Below, one piece after another: positions 10,958 through 21,480 of a stretch of 64,000 nucleotides of DNA. Each line of letters begins with the position of its first letter. Position 1 is the stretch's first letter. The notes beneath the pieces are model-generated. The model did not search any database, was not told where the DNA came from, and worked only from the letters and a program-made list of their open reading frames with translations. Both the position numbers and the translations under genes were made by a program. The stretch spans positions 36,225,402 to 36,289,401 of the forward strand of contig CM057230.1 of assembly GCA_029891385.1 (NCBI GenBank). Reading direction: 5' to 3'. Source of the stretch: Erythroxylum novogranatense. Its lineage: Eukaryota; Streptophyta; Magnoliopsida; Malpighiales; Erythroxylaceae.

Positions 10958-11253
10958 GCAAGGAAGACAAAAATAAACACATACTAGATGGAGAAAAGCG
11001 ATGTGAATGATTTTGGTGCCAATTGAGCAATATGAAACAAGATTACTCAATTCAAGTGTAATGGAAACAAAAGTACAGCAAATAATAAAAGACAACCAAA
11101 GAGTGCAAAAAAAGACGAAACTATGAATTAAACTCAACCCTAAACCCAAACTAACAAGAACATTCAAATCTGCCCAATAACTCAAAAATTGAAAGATAAG
11201 CAATTTTATCAAAGACACACCTTTTGGGCGCAAGAAAGTAAATCTTGAAACAC
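10958..11253 (-). mobile_element. Leader fragment of family-1 copy C
   Basis: Continues the target sequence interrupted by B (GCAAGGAAGAC, then AAATAAACACATACTAGATG). It is closest to the leader of F (27290-27583): both carry the variant TTTTATCAAAGACACACC..TTTTGGGCGCAAG. It stops at CTTGAAACAC, where D begins. No coding content. Confidence 0.85.
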
Positions 11254-12040
11254 TTATGCGAATCAGCTTGGTCAAGAGCAAGGACGTGAGGAGCATGAAG
11301 AGATGATCTCCAATCCAATTGTTTTGCCAAGAGGTCCAATTACTAGATCACGAGCCAAAAAGATTCAGTAAGCATTAAATTGCCATTTACAAGGCTTGGT
11401 GACTTTGGCTAGCAATGGCTTGCATGGACTGCATGGGATGCCACGTTTGGAGACAAGGGCTGAAGATGTCAACTTTAATTTGTTACAAGTTGACATTCAC
11501 GAATGAGGCTTGATTTAGTGTTTAACCACGTTTTTATTAAGTTTTCCATATCAGAATAGGTTTCCTATTCAGTTTTCCATATCAGAATAGGTTTCCTATT
11601 TATTAAGTTTTCCATATCGAATAGGTTTCCTATTTTATTAAGTTTTCCATATCAGAATAGGTTTCCTATTCTATTAAGTTTTCCATATCAGAATAGGTTT
11701 TTTTATGTTATGTAAAGGCTATATATATGCCTAGGACGAATTGTGATGGGTTCTTTTGGATGAAATTTTAACCTAAAAGCCGTTTTGCTTTTATCTTTGT
11801 GTTCTTGCGTGAATACATGCTTCAGAAACATTCAAGTAGTTTGATCAACTTTCTTGTGGAGTGTTTCAAATCTAGGATTAGAGGCTGAATTGTTTGAATC
11901 TTAGATCTAGATCAATTCAAGGTAATCAATTCTAACCTTCATCCTTGAGGTTGTACTGAATTCGACTAGGGGTTTTCAGGTCGGTATTTGGGTTCGTCGT
12001 TAAGGAGTTCTCAAAGTCTATTCTTGGAGGTTCCGTATCA
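11254..12040 (+). repeat. 5' LTR of element D (family 2, 787 bp)
   Basis: Begins TTATGCGAATCAGC (H has TGATGCGAATC, so the first bases carry one substitution) and ends TTCCGTATCA. The first 253 nt correspond to the polyprotein C-terminus (GPITRSRAKKIQ-like, stop TGA 11504-11506). It has five tandem repeats before a TATATATAT box at 11720-11728. Confidence 0.92.
11537..11703 (+). repeat. Five tandem repeats in U3 of family-2 LTR
   Basis: Five copies of a roughly 30-36 bp unit with core AGTTTTCCATATCAGAATAG and GTTTCCTATT, lying just upstream of the TATA box. The same array occurs inverted at about 38226-38390 and 43506-43670 in H, so it is an ancestral U3 feature and may act as a promoter enhancer. 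Confidence 0.9.
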
Positions 12041-12042
12041 TT

Positions 12043-12054
12043 TGGTATCAGAGC
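12043..12054 (+). promoter_or_regulatory. Primer binding site of element D
   Basis: TGGTATCAGAGC, 2 bp after the 5' LTR, complementary to initiator tRNA-Met. Confidence 0.95.
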
Positions 12055-12588
12055 TCGGCTCTAGATCAGGTTTTATCCCTATCAATTTCGTTTTCGTTTC
12101 TAAATTTGATCTTGTTACGGTCTTGTTCTTTGTTGCTATCCTTGTTTCGTTGGGGTGAATTGAGGTTGTCTTCAAAGAGATAGTGAGAGGGAGCAAAAAA
12201 AAAGTACAAAATCCCTTCTACAAAAAATTTTCATTCTCCTTGCTATTTAGGAGATAAGGATCGAATCTAGGTGGGTTAGAATCAATATAATTTTTCAGTC
12301 CCGAAATTTTCACCATTGATGGGGGCTGTTTGAACCGACTTGATTAGTGAGGCATTGGGAATTTTAGGTTCGGGATACATCACGAGGAAGGCTATTGGAA
12401 TTGTTTCATAAAGTGTGATTCTCCTAAGAACATAAAAGAAATCAGCTTGAGAGGTGTGAGCTGAACCTTGAGCGAAAACATCAATTGAGTGAAACACGAG
12501 TGAACAACCTTCATTATTTGAGTGTAAACACGCGAGGGAGTGTTGTGAGGCCTATATTTGTTTGTACTAACCTTTTCTTGCAGGTATA
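12055..12588 (+). other. Untranslated leader of element D
   Basis: 534 bp between PBS and gag start. No supported ORF. A corresponding inverted leader is at 42629-43146 in H. Confidence 0.75.
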
Positions 12589-13735
12589 ATGTCTAATCAA
12601 GGTGATGATGAAAGGAGAGTTCAGATTGATCCGGATAGGTTGCGTGAGGCTCAACAAGTAGAATTTACGTTTATCTGAGCCATGGAGAATATAAACGAAA
12701 CATTGGGCGTATGAATTTAAGGTTGCGGAATGTTGAAAGAGCAACTCCGGACGACAAGGAAGACAAGTTGGTGGTCGAAATCAGGTGCAACAACCAGAAT
12801 TTGAGGAAGATGACCATGAGCTTGAGGAGGAAGATGCAGCTGATGTTGAACTAATTTTCCCTAGAGGTGGAGGAAGAAGAGGCCGTGGTGCTGGAAGGGG
12901 TAGGGAAGGCGAATAATAATGTTAACTATGGCAGAAATCATAGAGGTGAAGATGGTGCGGATAGAAGCTTTGGGAGCATCAAGCTTAAAATACCAAATTT
13001 TCGAGGTACATCAGATCCGAAGCTTATTTGCAATGGGAGAATCAAGTTGAACTTATTTTGAGTGCCATAGATGTATTGAAGAAAAGAAGGTCAAGCTTCT
13101 TGTTACTCAATTCACAGATTATGCAATAGCTTTGGTGGGATCAGTTAGTGACTAGTAGGAGAAGGAATTTGGAGTACCCAATTGAAACGTGGGCTGATCT
13201 AAAATCAGTCATGAGGAAGCGGTTTGTTCCTAGACATTTCCATAGGAAATCATGCAAAGACTTCAGGTTCTTAAGCAAGGAAGTAAGAGTGTTGATGATT
13301 ACTACAAAGAAATGGAGATGTTGATGACTAGGGCTGACTTAGAAGAGGATGTGGAGACGACCATGGCACGTTTCTTGGCTGGTTTGAATCAAGACATAGC
13401 TGACCGAGTGGATTTACAGCCATATGTGGAATTAGAAGAAATGGTGCACATTGCCATCAAAGTAGAAAGGCAAATTCAAAGAAAAGGAACAGCAAGGTAT
13501 TATTCCAAACCTATTTCTAATGCAAATTCTTCTTGGAATAGGGATGGAAAACGTGATTTTAAAGGTGGCAGCAAGGCTGTTCAAGATGGTGGTAAAGCGA
13601 AGGCCGAATCAAGTTCTAAGGGCAAGTCCAAATTCGATGAGCCAAGGCAGCGAAATCGAGATATTAAGTGTTGGAAGTGTCAAAGAATGTCCAAACAAGA
13701 GAGTTATGACTATGAAAAATGGTGAGATAGTGACT
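12589..13735 (+). pseudogene. gag: gag remnant of element D
   Basis: The ATG at 12589 opens MSNQGDDERRVQIDPDRLRE; a frameshift occurs near 12675. A Gly/Arg-rich patch (12867-12960), the gag core start (GSIKLKIPNF) and the core end (13252-13500: VDDYYKEMEMLMTRADLEED, ARFLAGLNQDIAD) are read in two frames. The zinc knuckle is damaged: CWKCQ is followed directly by the last cysteine block ECPNK in another frame, so the middle of CCHC is deleted. Normal products would coat element RNA. Confidence 0.88.
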
Positions 13736-14257
13736 GATGAAGAAGAAAGTGATGATGAGAGTGATGGTGGTGAGATGCCAGAATTGGAAGACTGTAGTGA
13801 TGGGAGCATTGAAGAACCAATAAAGGGAGATTTGCTGGTTACTAGGCGTGTTCTTAACATGCAATTGAAGGAGGAAAACCATGAGGATCAGCGAGACAAC
13901 TTGTTCCATACAAGATGTCATGTTCAAGGGAAGGCTTGCATTGTGATTGTGGATGGTGGTAGCTGTACCAATGTGGTAAGTACACTCTTGGTTGATCGAT
14001 TGGGGTTGTCCACACAACCTCATCCACGACCTTACAAACTTCAGTGGCTGAATGAATGTGGAGAGGTTAAGGTAAATCGGCAATCTATAGTTTCTTTTTC
14101 CATTGGTAAATATCATGATGACGTGTTGTGTGATGTGGTGCCAATGCATGCTGGAGAGATTTTGCTTGGACGTCCATGGCAGTATGATAGGCGAGCTATA
14201 CATGATGGATACCTCAATCGGTATTCATTCACAAAGATGGACGAAAGACGATTCTGA
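13736..14257 (+). pseudogene. pol: Protease domain of element D
   Basis: An open stretch within 13520-14257 carries an acidic spacer (DEEESDDESDGGEMPELEDC) and the retropepsin-like active site VIVDGGSCTNVVS near 13947-13985, then the flap-side block LLGRPWQYDRR near 14163. The catalytic triplet reads DGG rather than the usual D[S/T]G, as in family 1. The frame is lost after YSFTKMDERRF by a 1-nt change. Confidence 0.85.
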
Positions 14258-14477
14258 CACCGCTCTCTTCCAAAGAAGTATATGAAGATCAATGTAAAAT
14301 GGAAAGAATGAGACTTGAATTTGAAAAGAAAGAAAAAAAGTGAAAGAGAGAAAAAAGAGTGAACAAAACTGAATGAAACGAGAGAAAAGAGAGTGAACAA
14401 AAGCGAGTGAAAAGAAAGAGAGAAAAACGAAACAAAAGCAAATCCAGATTGAAAAAAATAAAAGAGGAGAGAAAAAT
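14258..14477 (+). pseudogene. Charged linker between protease and RT of element D
   Basis: Lys/Glu/Arg-rich repetitive coding remnant (AAAGAGAGAAAAAAG-type DNA). Frame broken; no domain recognised. Confidence 0.65.
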
Positions 14478-15400
14478 GTGAGTTTGTTAGCTAGTACAAG
14501 TGAGGTTAAACATGTTTTCTTCTCCAAACAGCCTATGTTTGTGCTTTTGTGCAAAGGGCCTTGTTTGGAAACTACTAATGCTAACCAATCTTTGCCCAGT
14601 GTGTTTGTTGATCTTTTGCAGGAATATGCTGATTTGTTTCCCGAGGAAATGCCTGATGGGTTGCCACCAATCCGAGGCATAGAGCATCAAATTGACTTCA
14701 TTCCGGGGGCTACCATTCCCAATAGGCCAGCATATCGAGCTAATCCTTTCGAGACAAAGGAGATACAGAGACAGGTGGAGGAATTGCTAGCTAAGGGATA
14801 TGTGAGAGAAAGCTTAAGTCCTTGTTCGGTTCCTGTTATTCTTGTGCCAAAGAAGGACGGGACGTACAGGATGTGCGTGGACTGTCGAGCCATCAATAAA
14901 ATCAACTGTAAAGTATCGACATCCTATTCCTAGATTAGATGATATGCTTGATGAATTACATGGTTCTTGTTTGTTCACAAAATTGATTTGAAATCTGGTT
15001 ATTATCAAATTCGAATGAGTGTGGGTGATGAGTGGAAAACAGCGTTTAAGACTAAATATGGGCTGTATGAGTGGTTGGTTATGCCGTTTGGTCTTACTAA
15101 TGCACCTAGTACATTCATGCGCTTGATGAATCATGTGTTGCATGAGCACTTGGGTAAATTTGTTGTTGTGTATTTTGATGATATTCTTGTTTACTCTAAG
15201 TGTTTGGATGATCATGTCATGCATGTGCGTATTGTGTTAGACGTTCTTAGGCGTGAGAAGCTGTATGCTAACCTTAATAAGTGTAGTTTTGCATGGATAA
15301 GGTTCATTTTCTTGGTTTTGTGGTGACTAGTGATGGTATAGAGGTTGATGAGGACAAGGTCAAGGCTATTAGAGATTGGCGGAGTCCTACGAAAGTGCTA
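14478..15400 (+). pseudogene. pol: Reverse transcriptase remnant of element D
   Basis: Two frames. 14478-14933 holds [17 protein letters not shown] and [20 protein letters not shown], the finger/palm start of RT. After a 1-nt shift near 14905, 14967-15326 holds [26 protein letters not shown] and [14 protein letters not shown] with catalytic YFDD. A further shift near 15290 breaks the thumb region. It would copy element RNA into cDNA in the particle. Confidence 0.92.
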
Positions 15401-15960
15401 GTGAGGTGAGGAGTTTTCATGGACTTGCTGGTTTCTATAGGAGGTTTATTAGAAATTTCAGCACCATAGCTGCACCCTTGAATGAGTTAGTTAAGAAAAA
15501 TGTCACATTTGTTTGGGAGAGGCCCAAGAACATGCATTTAATGAACTGAAAGATAAATTGTGTAATGCACCTTTGCTTGCTTTGCCTAATTTTGATAAGA
15601 CCTTTGAGATTGAATGTGATGCAAGTGGCATAGGAATTGGAGCTGTTTTGTTACAGGATCAAAGGCCATTGATGTTCTTTAGTGAAAAATTAAGTGGGGC
15701 AGCTTTGAAGTATCCAACGATGACAAAGAGTTATATGCATTGTATCGAGCTTTGCATACATGGCAGCACTATTTGTGGTCAAAGGAGTTTGTGATACATA
15801 CTGACCATGAGAGTTTGAAACATTTGAAGGGCAAGATAAGTTGAAGCGTAGACATGCCAAATGGGTGGAGTTCATAGAAACATTTCCATATGTGATTAAA
15901 TACAAGAGAGGTAAGGAAAATGTTGTGGCTGATGCGTTATCGCGAAGGTATGTGTTACTT
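15401..15960 (+). pseudogene. pol: RNase H remnant of element D
   Basis: Connection segment ([12 protein letters not shown]), then the RNase H core starting [17 protein letters not shown] (first catalytic Asp near 15620), the GluLeu-containing block around 15720-15760 (frameshifted) and [10 protein letters not shown] near 15800. Ends with VVADALSRR near 15930. It would degrade the RNA strand of the hybrid. Confidence 0.87.
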
Positions 15961-17010
15961 AATTCTCTTAGTGCTAGATTGCTAGGCTTTGAGCATATTA
16001 AGGAATTGTATGCCAGTGATGAGGATTTTGGTAACATATATAATTCATGTGGTGATGTGGCTGTTTTGAGAGAATTTCATTTGTTTGATGGTTTCTTGTT
16101 TAAGAAAAGTAGGTTGTGTATTCCTAAGTGTTCCATGAGAGAATTGTTAGTTAAGGAAGCACATGGAGGAGGATTGATGGGTCATTTTGGGGTAAGTAAA
16201 ACCTAAGATATGCTGATAGAGCATTTTTATTGGCCTGGTATGAAACATGATGTGCATAAAGTTTGTGAGCATTGCATTACATGTAGAGAAGCTAAGTCTA
16301 GGCTGAAACCACATGGTTTGTACACACCACTTCCTGTTCCTAATGGACCTTGGACTGATTTGTCTATGGATTTTGTGCTTGGTTTGCCTAAAACTAGGAA
16401 AGGTCGTGATAGTATTTTTGTTGTGGTTGATAGATTTAGTAAAATGGCTCATTTTATACCTTGTCATAAGACTGATGATGCTAAGATGATTGCTGATTTG
16501 TTCTTCAAAGAGGTCGTGCGTTTGCATGATATACCTAAAAGCATTATTAGTGATAGAGATGTTAAATTTTTGAGCCATTTCTGGCGTGTTCTGTGGGGAA
16601 AGTTGGGAACTAAGTTGTTGTTTTCAACAACTTGCCATCCTCAAACCGATGGCCAAACTGAGGTTGTGAATCGAACATTGATTACTTTACTTAGGGCTGT
16701 GTTAGAAAAGAACATTAGGACGTGGGAGGATTGTTTACCATTTGTGGAGTTTGCTTATAATAGGGCTGTTCATAGCACTACTCATTGTTCTCCTTTTGAA
16801 ATTGTGTATGGTTTCAATCCGCTTACTCCTTTGGAAATATTACCCTTGCCATCCAATGATTTTGTGAGTGTTGATGCTAGTTCAAAGGCAGATTATGTGA
16901 AGAAGTTACATCAGCAAGTTAAGGAGAGGATTGAGAAGCAAAATGTCAAAGTAGCTTCTAGGGTGAATAAAGGAAGGAAACCAATGTTGTTTCAGCCTGT
17001 TTCAGCCTGG
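15961..17010 (+). pseudogene. pol: Integrase of element D, C-terminus truncated
   Basis: Zinc region split by an in-frame TAA at 16204; its Cys pair CEHCITC is in frame 16210-17019. The catalytic core is complete: D54 (SMDFV), D115 (ISDRD), E151 (QTEVVNR) with 35-residue spacing. The tail ends at [13 protein letters not shown], where TTTCAGCCTG is duplicated and AT-rich DNA starts, so the GPF domain and LTR-encoded tail are lost. Confidence 0.9.
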
Positions 17011-17067
17011 TGCCAATGACTAACTATGAATCCCAAATTGTTTCTTGATGCAAGCGTACATAACTCA

Positions 17068-17372
17068 TTTATAGCACGTGACTATATTCCATACACATGT
17101 ATAGTATATAGTTATGGTTTCTACATATAGTATACATAGTATACCACACTACTCATATATAATGTAAGTGCAATTGTATGCATGTCCATAATAATGCATG
17201 GTACTATACATGGTACTATATACATTATGCATGTATATACTATGCATTATGTGATGGGTTATTATAATAGTAGCATACACATGGACTGACTTACCCATAT
17301 TGTACCAATGTATGGTTATACACCATAGTATATAATACACATGCAATACTAATAGTGTATAACGTATTGGTA
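17068..17372 (+). repeat. AT-module copy 1 (direct repeat)
   Basis: Starts TTTATAGCACGTGACTATA and ends AACGTATTGGTA. It is repeated at 17982-18263 with small indels and, inverted, at 28877-29060. Confidence 0.9.
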
Positions 17373-17792
17373 CATATCTATTAATACATCTATAATGGTA
17401 CACATAGGTATCAATTGTATGTCTACACCCATAGCTCAACTAGTACACTACCATAGTATGTTATTATATATGTATTGTGACATATTATACATATAACTAT
17501 TATGCATATGCATAGTGTTACACTACCATTGCAATGTACCAATATTACTATACATACTATGGTACACCAATTAATGAGTCATGTAACGTTACATGCAAAT
17601 AAATAGTGGCCAATGCATATAGTGTATTATTCAAGCATGTACCCATATATGATAGTAACAATGGTACCATTAGTGTGTATATGGCATAGGTATAGTGTAC
17701 GTATGCCATATATGTACTACCATACTCAATAGCATGGTACATATGTACTAGCATACTATGGTATTGTACATATGTGAATGACTATGTTATGA

Positions 17793-17860
17793 ATAGCATA
17801 TGCTACTATAATGCATGCATATATAGTATAGTATGCATGCATTATAGTAGCATATGCTAT
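17793..17860. repeat. Perfect hairpin, 29-bp arms
   Basis: Arms 17793-17821 and 17832-17860 are exact reverse complements around a 10-bp loop. The arms contain ATAGCATATGCTACTATAAT. Confidence 0.93.
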
Positions 17861-17981
17861 GTAGTATAGTACTATAGTAAATATGCTCATTATAGTGACA
17901 TATGTATTAGTAGTATGCAATACATGCATAATACATGACCTATGTGTATATAACTGTACTATGCATATGTAATGATGTCAA

Positions 17982-18263
17982 TTTATAGCACGTGACTATA
18001 TACCATACACATGTATAGTATATAGTTATGGTTTCTACATATAGTATACCACACTACTCATATATAATATAAGTGCAATTGCATGCATGTCCATGATAAT
18101 GCATGGTACTATATACATTATGCATGTATATACTATGCATTATGTGATGGGTTATAATAGTAGCATACACATGGACTGACATACACATATTGTACCAATG
18201 TATGGTTATACACCATAGTATATAATACACAAGCAATACTATATAGTGTATAACGTATTGGTA
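17982..18263 (+). repeat. AT-module copy 2 (direct repeat)
   Basis: Same start and end words as 17068-17372; shorter through small deletions (for example one of the two GGTACTATA units). Confidence 0.9.
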
Positions 18264-18928
18264 TAGACATATGTGTACCATGTATAATACACAGTTGTAT
18301 CATACATAGTATTCATACATATAACTACTATGCATATGTGTAGTGTGTATATGCATACTAGTGCAAGTATGGACATATAGTGTGCATGTATCATATAGTT
18401 ACAAAAGGCTATAGTTGTACTATACCATGTGCATATACTATGGGTACATACATGTGCTCCCATGCATGTGCACTAATATATGCCCTATGGCACAATGCAT
18501 AATACTGATATGCATGACTATGCATACTAGTACACATGTGCACCATACATATGGTTGTATCACATGTGCATAGTGTGCATGTATTATACATGTCTATAGT
18601 TATACTATACTTGTGTATACATTACATGGTGTGCATTATACACATATGGCACATATTTACCATGTTGCATGTGTACACACTATGGAATAACATTAAGTTA
18701 TGCCATGGTACATACTTGCATGTATGTGCATATGCTACTATACATGTAAACACACATAAGTATTATGCATGTGTATGGACATATATTCCATATGCCTACT
18801 ATGTGATTTGTATACATATGTACCATTTGTGCTAGTACACCATTAACTATTGTACACTATAGTTATACATGATATTTGTGTACTATGGTACAATTCCATA
18901 CAGTATGGGTAACTATGAATGCATGTGT

Positions 18929-19021
18929 GACTATAAATGTACATTGGTACATTTAATGTACTAGTATACACATATGTGCATACCATGTGTACATTAAATG
19001 TACCAATGTACATTTATAGTC
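18929..19021. repeat. Perfect hairpin, 33-bp arms
   Basis: Arms 18929-18961 and 18989-19021 are exact reverse complements around a 27-bp loop. The arm begins GACTATAAATGTACATTGGT. Confidence 0.93.
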
Positions 19022-19190
19022 GTATGCACATATGTGTATGTGTATACCATATAGTACTGTACTATGCATATACCATATGTTATATGTACCATGCATACAC
19101 ATAAATACTATAGATACTATATATTACATGGTAACTAGTACATGCAGATTACCATACTATAGTTACCATGCATGTGTACATATACAATGC

Positions 19191-19306
19191 ACACACGTGT
19201 GCATCGTTAGTACACATGGTATGTATACAACTATAGCCATACTATTACATAATTATGCATATATGTTACTATATGTGTATACACACATGCACATAGCCAA
19301 TTGGTA
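19191..19306 (+). repeat. 116-bp module identical to 31445-31560
   Basis: Base-for-base identical by eye to 31445-31560. It ends exactly where the truncated LTR of element E begins. Confidence 0.92.
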
Positions 19307-19667
19307 CATGCACATGACTTTTTTAATGAAGCACATGCACACTTAATGCAAATCAGCCCATGAAAAAGCCTAAAAGAAGTCCACATGCCCCTTATAAGAT
19401 AAAATAAGCCCAAGCCCATTGATTAGACTTGTGCTTGTGAAAATTGGCTAAGTGTTAGCCCTCTTGGTTTGATGCCTCCAATGTGCACACACACTTAGGT
19501 GTCTTCCTAAGCTCTTCTCCAAGCTTGATCAACAAAACTTCTTGAAGTTCTTGTGAAACAAAAGCTTGTACATAAATCTGAAATTGTGTTTTGAGCTTGT
19601 TGGGAGCGACCTTGTAATTGGACCCATTGGCATCCTCAAGTCTCCATTGCCTTGGTGAGTTGTATCA
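19307..19667 (-). repeat. 3' LTR of element E, truncated (361 bp)
   Basis: Starts inside the LTR (CATGCACATGACTTTTTTAA) and ends GAGTTGTATCA at 19667. The U5, R and distal U3 parts are missing on the left. Microhomology TGCACAT exists at the break with the AT module. Confidence 0.92.
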
Positions 19668-20700
19668 TTCCTCCTCCTCAAAAGGATTAGTCCTCGAATC
19701 AAGACCTACATTATCAAAGGAGATAAATCAGAAACATTAAAAGTAGCACTAACACTATACTCTCTGGCAAATCCACCTATAGGCATTGTCATTGATGCGT
19801 TCAAGCACTTGAAAAGGACCATCCCTCTAGGATCAAGCTTGGACTTCCTTTGTTTAGGAAATCTCTCCTTCCTGAAGTGCACCCAAACCCAATCTCCAGG
19901 TTCAAACTTCATCTCCCTACGCCCTTGATTGGCTCTTTGAGCATACTTCTTGTTCTTTTCCTCAATGTGCTGCCTAGCTTTCTCATGTATTGTTTTAACC
20001 AATTCGGCCCTTTGCTGCCCATCTACATTAACAATCTCATTCAAGGGTAAAGGCAACAAATCCAATGGAGTTAATGGGTTAAAACCATACACAATCTCAA
20101 ATGGAGAATAACTTGTAGAAGAATGAATGCTTCTATTATATGCAAACTCAATCAAAGGCAAACAATCTTCCCAAGCTTTCAAATTTTACCCACAACAAAG
20201 ACGCAATAAAGATCCTAAGGTTCTATTAACCACTTCAGTTTGTCCATCTGTTTGGGGATGACAAGTTGTAGAAAACAAAAGCTTTGTTCCTAATTTATTC
20301 CATAGAACACGCCAAAAGTGACTTAAAAACTTAGAATCCCTATCTGAAACAATGGTTCTAGGAATGCCATGCAATCTAACAACATCCCTAAAAAACAAAT
20401 CAGCAACATGTGTAGCATCATCAGATTTATGACATGCAATAAAATGAGCCATTTTACTAAATCGATCAACTACAACAAAGATGCTATCACGTCCTTTCCT
20501 AGTCCTAGGCAATCCTAACACAAAATCCATAGATATATCAATCCAAGGACTAATAGGGACAGGTAGAGGCGTGTACAACCCATGTGGTTGCACCTTGGAC
20601 TTGGCGTGCCTACAGGCTACACAACTAGAGCAAACTCTTTCAACATCCTTTTTCATGTTAGGCCAATAAAAATGCTCTGTAATATGTCAAGTGTTTTAGC
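19455..20700 (-). pseudogene. pol: Integrase of element E
   Basis: The frame 20186-20656 starts with the Cys part of the zinc region (CSSCVAC) and holds the core: D44, D105, E141 (35-residue spacing). A 1-nt change near 20188 shifts to frame 19706-20182, which carries the rest of the core and the C-terminal domain ([11 protein letters not shown]). Loss of single bases near 19765 and 19825 disrupts [10 protein letters not shown] and LPGEYSVSA. The tail enters the LTR and stops at 19455. The polypurine tract at 19668-19679 (TTCCTCCTCCTC) lacks bases of the intact form. Confidence 0.88.
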
Positions 20701-21480
20701 AATACCAAAATGTCCCATTAAACCTCCATCATGAGACTCCCTAGCAAGCATCTCACGCATAGAACAAGTAGGAATACATAGTTTATTATCTCTAAACAAA
20801 TATCCATCATTCCTATAAAACTTTTGAAAAGCAACTTGTTCACATGCATCATACACATTAGCAAAGTCAGAATCTGATTTGTACAAATCTTTTATATACT
20901 CAAACCTAATCAACTTAGAACTAAGAGAAGAGATTAGAGCATACCTCCTAGACAATGCATCAGCGATAACATTTTCTTTACCTTGCTTGTATTTCACAAC
21001 ATATGGGAATGTCTCTATGAACTCCAACCACTTAGCATGTCTTTTATTTAACATACCTTGGCCCTTAAGATGCTTCAAACTCTAATGATCAGTGTGAATC
21101 ACGAATTCTTTTGGCCATAGATAATGTTGCCAAGTTTGTAGAGCTCTTACCAATGCATATAGCTCCTTGTCATAAGTGGAATACTTCATTTGAGCACCAT
21201 TCAACTTCTCACTAAAATAGGCAATGGGACGCCTTCCTACAATAAAACAAAGACCAATACCTATCCCAGAGGCATCACATTCAATCTCAAAAGTAGAAGA
21301 AAAATCAGGTAAACTCAAAATAGGTGCAGAACAAAGTTTTTCTTTCAAAGTGTTAAAAGCAATTTCCTGCGCCTCTCCCCACTTAAATCCTACCTCCTTT
21401 TTAACAATCTCAGTCAATGGAGCTGCAATGGAACTAAAATCTTTCACAAACCTCCTATAGAAACTAGCAAGTCCATGAAA
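20701..21480 (-). pseudogene. pol: RNase H of element E
   Basis: The first half is in frame with RT (21082-21861): [15 protein letters not shown] connection, [13 protein letters not shown] with the first catalytic Asp, [22 protein letters not shown] with the Glu helix, ending at VIHTDH, where TAA interrupts (21083). The second half (20653-21078) holds [20 protein letters not shown] and [12 protein letters not shown]. It is the only near-complete family-1 RNase H in this window; A and B lack most of it and G and I lack all of it. Confidence 0.88.

Larger units (their letters stand above)
11254..17010 (+). mobile_element. Ty3/gypsy element D (family 2), 3'-truncated
   Basis: 5' LTR 11254-12040, PBS, gag, protease, RT, RNase H and integrase in order, then an abrupt end in the integrase C-terminal domain at about 17010, where AT-rich tract 1 begins. 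No polypurine tract or 3' LTR follows. It shares layout and many motifs with family 1, but its LTR and leader are distinct and match H. Many frameshifts; non-functional. Confidence 0.93.
17011..19306. repeat. AT-rich tract 1: alternating purine/pyrimidine mosaic
   Basis: 2.3 kb made almost wholly of YR/RY alternating words (GTAC, CATG, TGCA, ATAT); CpG and GG/CC steps are rare. It holds a direct duplication (17068-17372 and 17982-18263), two long perfect hairpins (17793-17860, 18929-19021) and a terminal 116-bp module identical to 31445-31560. Open frames here (up to about 100 codons, rich in Tyr/His/Cys/Met) follow from the composition and are not genes. Confidence 0.88.

Noticed and set aside
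18536..18835. Open frame of about 100 codons in AT tract 1 (and similar ones at 30962, 31928, 51652, 57230)
   Set aside because: Products are Tyr/His/Cys/Met/Val-rich repeats of what TATGCATAC-like DNA encodes in any frame; open frames occur on both strands and no domain is seen.
17011..19306. CRISPR-like or tandem-satellite array
   Set aside because: Repeats are not regularly spaced; modules recur irregularly and in both orientations, and the host is a plant.
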